Source: an uncultured Saprospiraceae bacterium
Lineage (GTDB): Bacteria > Bacteroidota > Bacteroidia > Chitinophagales > Saprospiraceae
Assembly: GCA_938015805.1 (NCBI GenBank)
Contig: CALLXF010000069.1
Coordinates: 1-37,746 of the forward strand
Direction: 5' to 3'
Length of the DNA: 37,746 nucleotides
The notes beneath the pieces are model-generated. The model was not told the origin of the DNA, did no database searches, and saw nothing but the letters and a program-made list of their open reading frames with translations. Positions 36,501 through 37,746 of this stretch are shown here, one piece after another (position 1 is the stretch's first letter; each line of letters starts with the position of its first letter). Position numbers and translations under genes: made by a program.

Positions 36501-37746
36501 AACGTTACCACAACAATCTTCAGCTGTGTAAGTAAATGTGTGAACTCCAACAGGAGCTCCGATTACAGTGTCATCGATACCGTCATCATTAGAGTCTATT
36601 GTTTGTGTTCCAGCTGGACCATGGAATGACCAAGTGATCGTTCCATCACAGTTATCGTGTAACTGTGGAGCAGGAATAGGGAAAGTCGCTGTACATCCCC
36701 AAGGGTTTGTACTTACTGTAAGGTCGTTACCAGTTACAGTAGGTGCTTCTAAATCCACTACTTTAATTACTTGTGTATACTCAACTGTAGATTCTGAAGG
36801 TGGTGCTCCAGCAGCAGATAAACACCAGTCTAAAAGTGTCCATGTTCTGATTACTTTATTACCACTTGCTCCTCCACACTCTTTATCTCCACAAGCTTCT
36901 ATTACGATATCAGAATAAGTAGCGTAAATGTTACATACGTTATTATCTACTTTCTGTGCGTGTAAAATATCTCCAGAACAAGGAGAAGTTAAGAAATAGT
37001 GAGGGTAAGCAAATGCATAACCTTCATTAAATTCTTCACATTCTTCTGTAGGTCCTACTGGAGGATTACAGTTACTTGTTCCGTTTGTTGTATCATCTCT
37101 TGTAGCTGGATCATCAAATGCAATCGCTAAAGCTTCAGGAGATAGATCAGCACTACAAGCATTTAAAACTATTACTGCAGGAGGAACCGTTAAATCACTA
37201 ATACCGATTGGAGTAATTGTAATAATTTGCTCTTCGCTGTGAGAGTTTCCTTTTGCATCTACTGCAGTCCATGTTCTTGTAATTACATTCTCACCACATA
37301 GTGAAGTATCTTCCCAATCAACATAATCGATAGAAACTGCACCACATGCACTTCCTCCAAGAATATCACCTGGTTCTACTGCTGCTATGCTACAGTCTCC
37401 AGCTCCATTGTTAAATAGTAATGCTATCGAATTTACAATACCATCATCTCCATTTGTATTATCCGCTACTGTTACTGTCCATGTTCCACATGCATCTACT
37501 CCATTAAATGTACTTAATGAACCAAATAATCCTGCAGCCCAGAAACATCCTGCTCCCATCTGATCAAAATCAGCACACATCGTTAGATTATTGAATGCAC
37601 ACTCCTCATCAAATGTTCCATCTATTACCCACTCTTGGTTAAAACATCCTCCAAAACCGATCAAGTCATTACTTGTTCCGTCTGGTGCTGTTACGATGAT
37701 ATCTAAATCACCAATCCATGAGTGTGTTAAGTTTACATATACATTT
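33561..37746 (-). CDS. giant T9SS cell-surface protein, 5' end outside the window (partial)
   Basis: The frame stays open to the window edge, so 1394 codons are visible and the true start lies beyond 37746. From the first visible codon: a proprotein-convertase P-domain (about 1-115, beginning VNLTHSWIGDLDIIVTAPDGT); a long cysteine-rich run of Ig/HYR-like modules (about 120-970, e.g. VVDLEAPTVTGNDLTVSTN, VVDSTPPVAIGRENIVV); a carboxypeptidase-regulatory-like module; a dockerin-like pair (GVSTLDLVLIQKHIL and DINRSGSISAIDLVQLRKLIL, about 1045-1105); a cohesin-like domain (about 1170-1290); and a type A T9SS sorting domain (from YQNEPNPFNG, about 1311-1394). Likely an adhesin or extracellular scaffold. 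Highly repetitive architecture, own terminator, no co-transcribed neighbour visible. Confidence 0.9.
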   Translation of the reverse strand, partial: NVYVNLTHSWIGDLDIIVTAPDGTSNDLIGFGGCFNQEWVIDGTFDEECAFNNLTMCADFDQMGAGCFWAAGLFGSLSTFNGVDACGTWTVTVADNTNGDDGIVNSIALLFNNGAGDCSIAAVEPGDILGGSACGAVSIDYVDWEDTSLCGENVITRTWTAVDAKGNSHSEEQIITITPIGISDLTVPPAVIVLNACSADLSPEALAIAFDDPATRDDTTNGTSNCNPPVGPTEECEEFNEGYAFAYPHYFLTSPCSGDILHAQKVDNNVCNIYATYSDIVIEACGDKECGGASGNKVIRTWTLLDWCLSAAGAPPSESTVEYTQVIKVVDLEAPTVTGNDLTVSTNPWGCTATFPIPAPQLHDNCDGTITWSFHGPAGTQTIDSNDDGIDDTVIGAPVGVHTFTYTAEDCCGNVGTFDITVTVVDSTPPVAIGRENIVVSLSGSGSSSDGFAKIFTHHVDLNSFDGCSDVHLEIKRDSDNCARRGNTTYNADNHECDGSSNPNSPLFDDDNGEFVTFCCADAGDTIKVWLRVWDDGDGDGLFGTDGDNYNETWVHVLVEDKGNPVIYCPPDFTITCGWEWGQYDDAGNLISTNTGAASASAICDDLPVVADVNDRTNDCGVGDVEIEWCTVPAGNESPVCCEQVITITEGDSAWDADDIDFQNGRVLDCRDIPEPEMPEWGEGLCDLIAWTSEDLQLYFEEDACYKVIRTYTVVNWCTDEVIEEKVVFTVLDETAPIIECGEDMYGIFGTGVGSNGGPGSCSLENLTLTKTATDGGSDCSSAWLEWKVEVDLWGDGTVDYTWSFAEGADENFREDRDDDMDGIYYLAKDTTVTITIPEAINHSCYTHTITWQVNDGCNNYSSCTDEFMVVDKKAPTPFCVDLGTAIMENGSVEVWAIDFDLGAFDNCTESDHLRFTFTDELPPADSDLWNEEGNSTALEFNNCGEVPLQIYVWDRACEPNFEYCDVTLLISGNECDGDSGMRMISGSVETEEGESISNAEMSVTTDAMNNYDLEDMTDDIGYYAFTSNPMHLDYQLSGTKTDDYMNGVSTLDLVLIQKHILQTQLLDSPYKMIAADINRSGSISAIDLVQLRKLILGVYSELPNNASWRFADANQTLDISNPWIFTETINVNDLDSHMMSEDFVGVKIGDVNGSVTANATSINTENRSGSTLLLEIEDKEVKAGEAVAIELMSSNYTDVAGYQFTLNVEGLDVTDVQGAKLELNNGNVAMDKGVMTMSYHSSNLQSAAKTEVLFTINVIAQRAGSLSEMLHINSSVTNAEAYFTNELEVADVKLGVRTDGAVELVGGYELYQNEPNPFNGVTQIGFRLPAASTATITVYDVTGKVVKTATSDYAKGYNTIVISKQDLGTSAGLLYYQLESGDFTATKKMIVIE

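Noticed and set aside
36568-36918. 116-residue plus-strand frame inside the giant surface gene
   Set aside because: Opposite-strand shadow of a strongly supported coding region with conserved domains.

Overview
The window comes from an AT-rich chromosome of a Bacteroidota bacterium, most likely a Saprospirales/Cytophagales-type free-living gliding or particle-associated organism (lineage is inference). Visible support: three large secreted proteins end in type A type IX secretion (T9SS) sorting domains; there is a TonB-dependent receptor with a carboxypeptidase-regulatory N-domain; the tRNA-Ser has a TTG-N19-TAnnTTTG promoter, the Bacteroidota sigma-A type; several genes start with TTG and lack clear Shine-Dalgarno sites. 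No phage, IS element or CRISPR array is visible.

Layout. 1-2100 is a gene-poor accessory stretch whose only gene is an AAA_14/DUF4143 ATPase on the minus strand, bracketed by two tandem arrays of the same 22-bp unit (6 copies at 383-514 and 7 copies at 1713-1866) and lying next to tRNA-Ser(UGA) (2122-2209). 2446-7982 is mostly housekeeping and regulation: a Crp/Fnr regulator divergent from a DEAD-box RNA helicase, an Lrp/AsnC regulator divergent from alanine dehydrogenase, a small HTH protein and a TrmN-type tRNA methyltransferase. 8037-15200 looks like one functional locus: a DUF5689 lipoprotein and a TonB receptor (minus) divergent from a secreted endonuclease/exonuclease/phosphatase-family enzyme, with a Pif1/RecD-like helicase 2 nt behind it. 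15258-24589 holds a 42-residue membrane microprotein, a P-loop kinase, a T9SS-exported BNR-propeller protein, MiaE, a family 2 glycosyltransferase, a T9SS-exported reprolysin-like metalloprotease and a WbqC-like protein. 24638-28248 is a two-gene unit in which a bacterial dynamin-like GTPase overlaps by 4 nt an M1 aminopeptidase of the LTA4-hydrolase type. 28422-33206 carries small or poorly known genes (VF530/DUF2132, DUF1761, a secreted coiled-coil protein, a large unassigned lipoprotein, an MtfA-like peptidase, a GNAT acetyltransferase). 33561-37746 is the 3' part of a giant cell-surface protein whose 5' end lies outside the window.

How the genes work together. The strongest functional themes are extracellular macromolecule degradation and capture (secreted nuclease-like enzyme plus outer-membrane receptor and lipoprotein; T9SS protease; T9SS BNR protein; giant surface protein) and translation/RNA maintenance (helicase, TrmN, MiaE, tRNA-Ser). 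The most system-like candidates for something undescribed are the repeat-bracketed ATPase at 383-1866, the TonB/DUF5689/EEP locus at 8037-13896, and the dynamin/aminopeptidase pair at 24638-28248.
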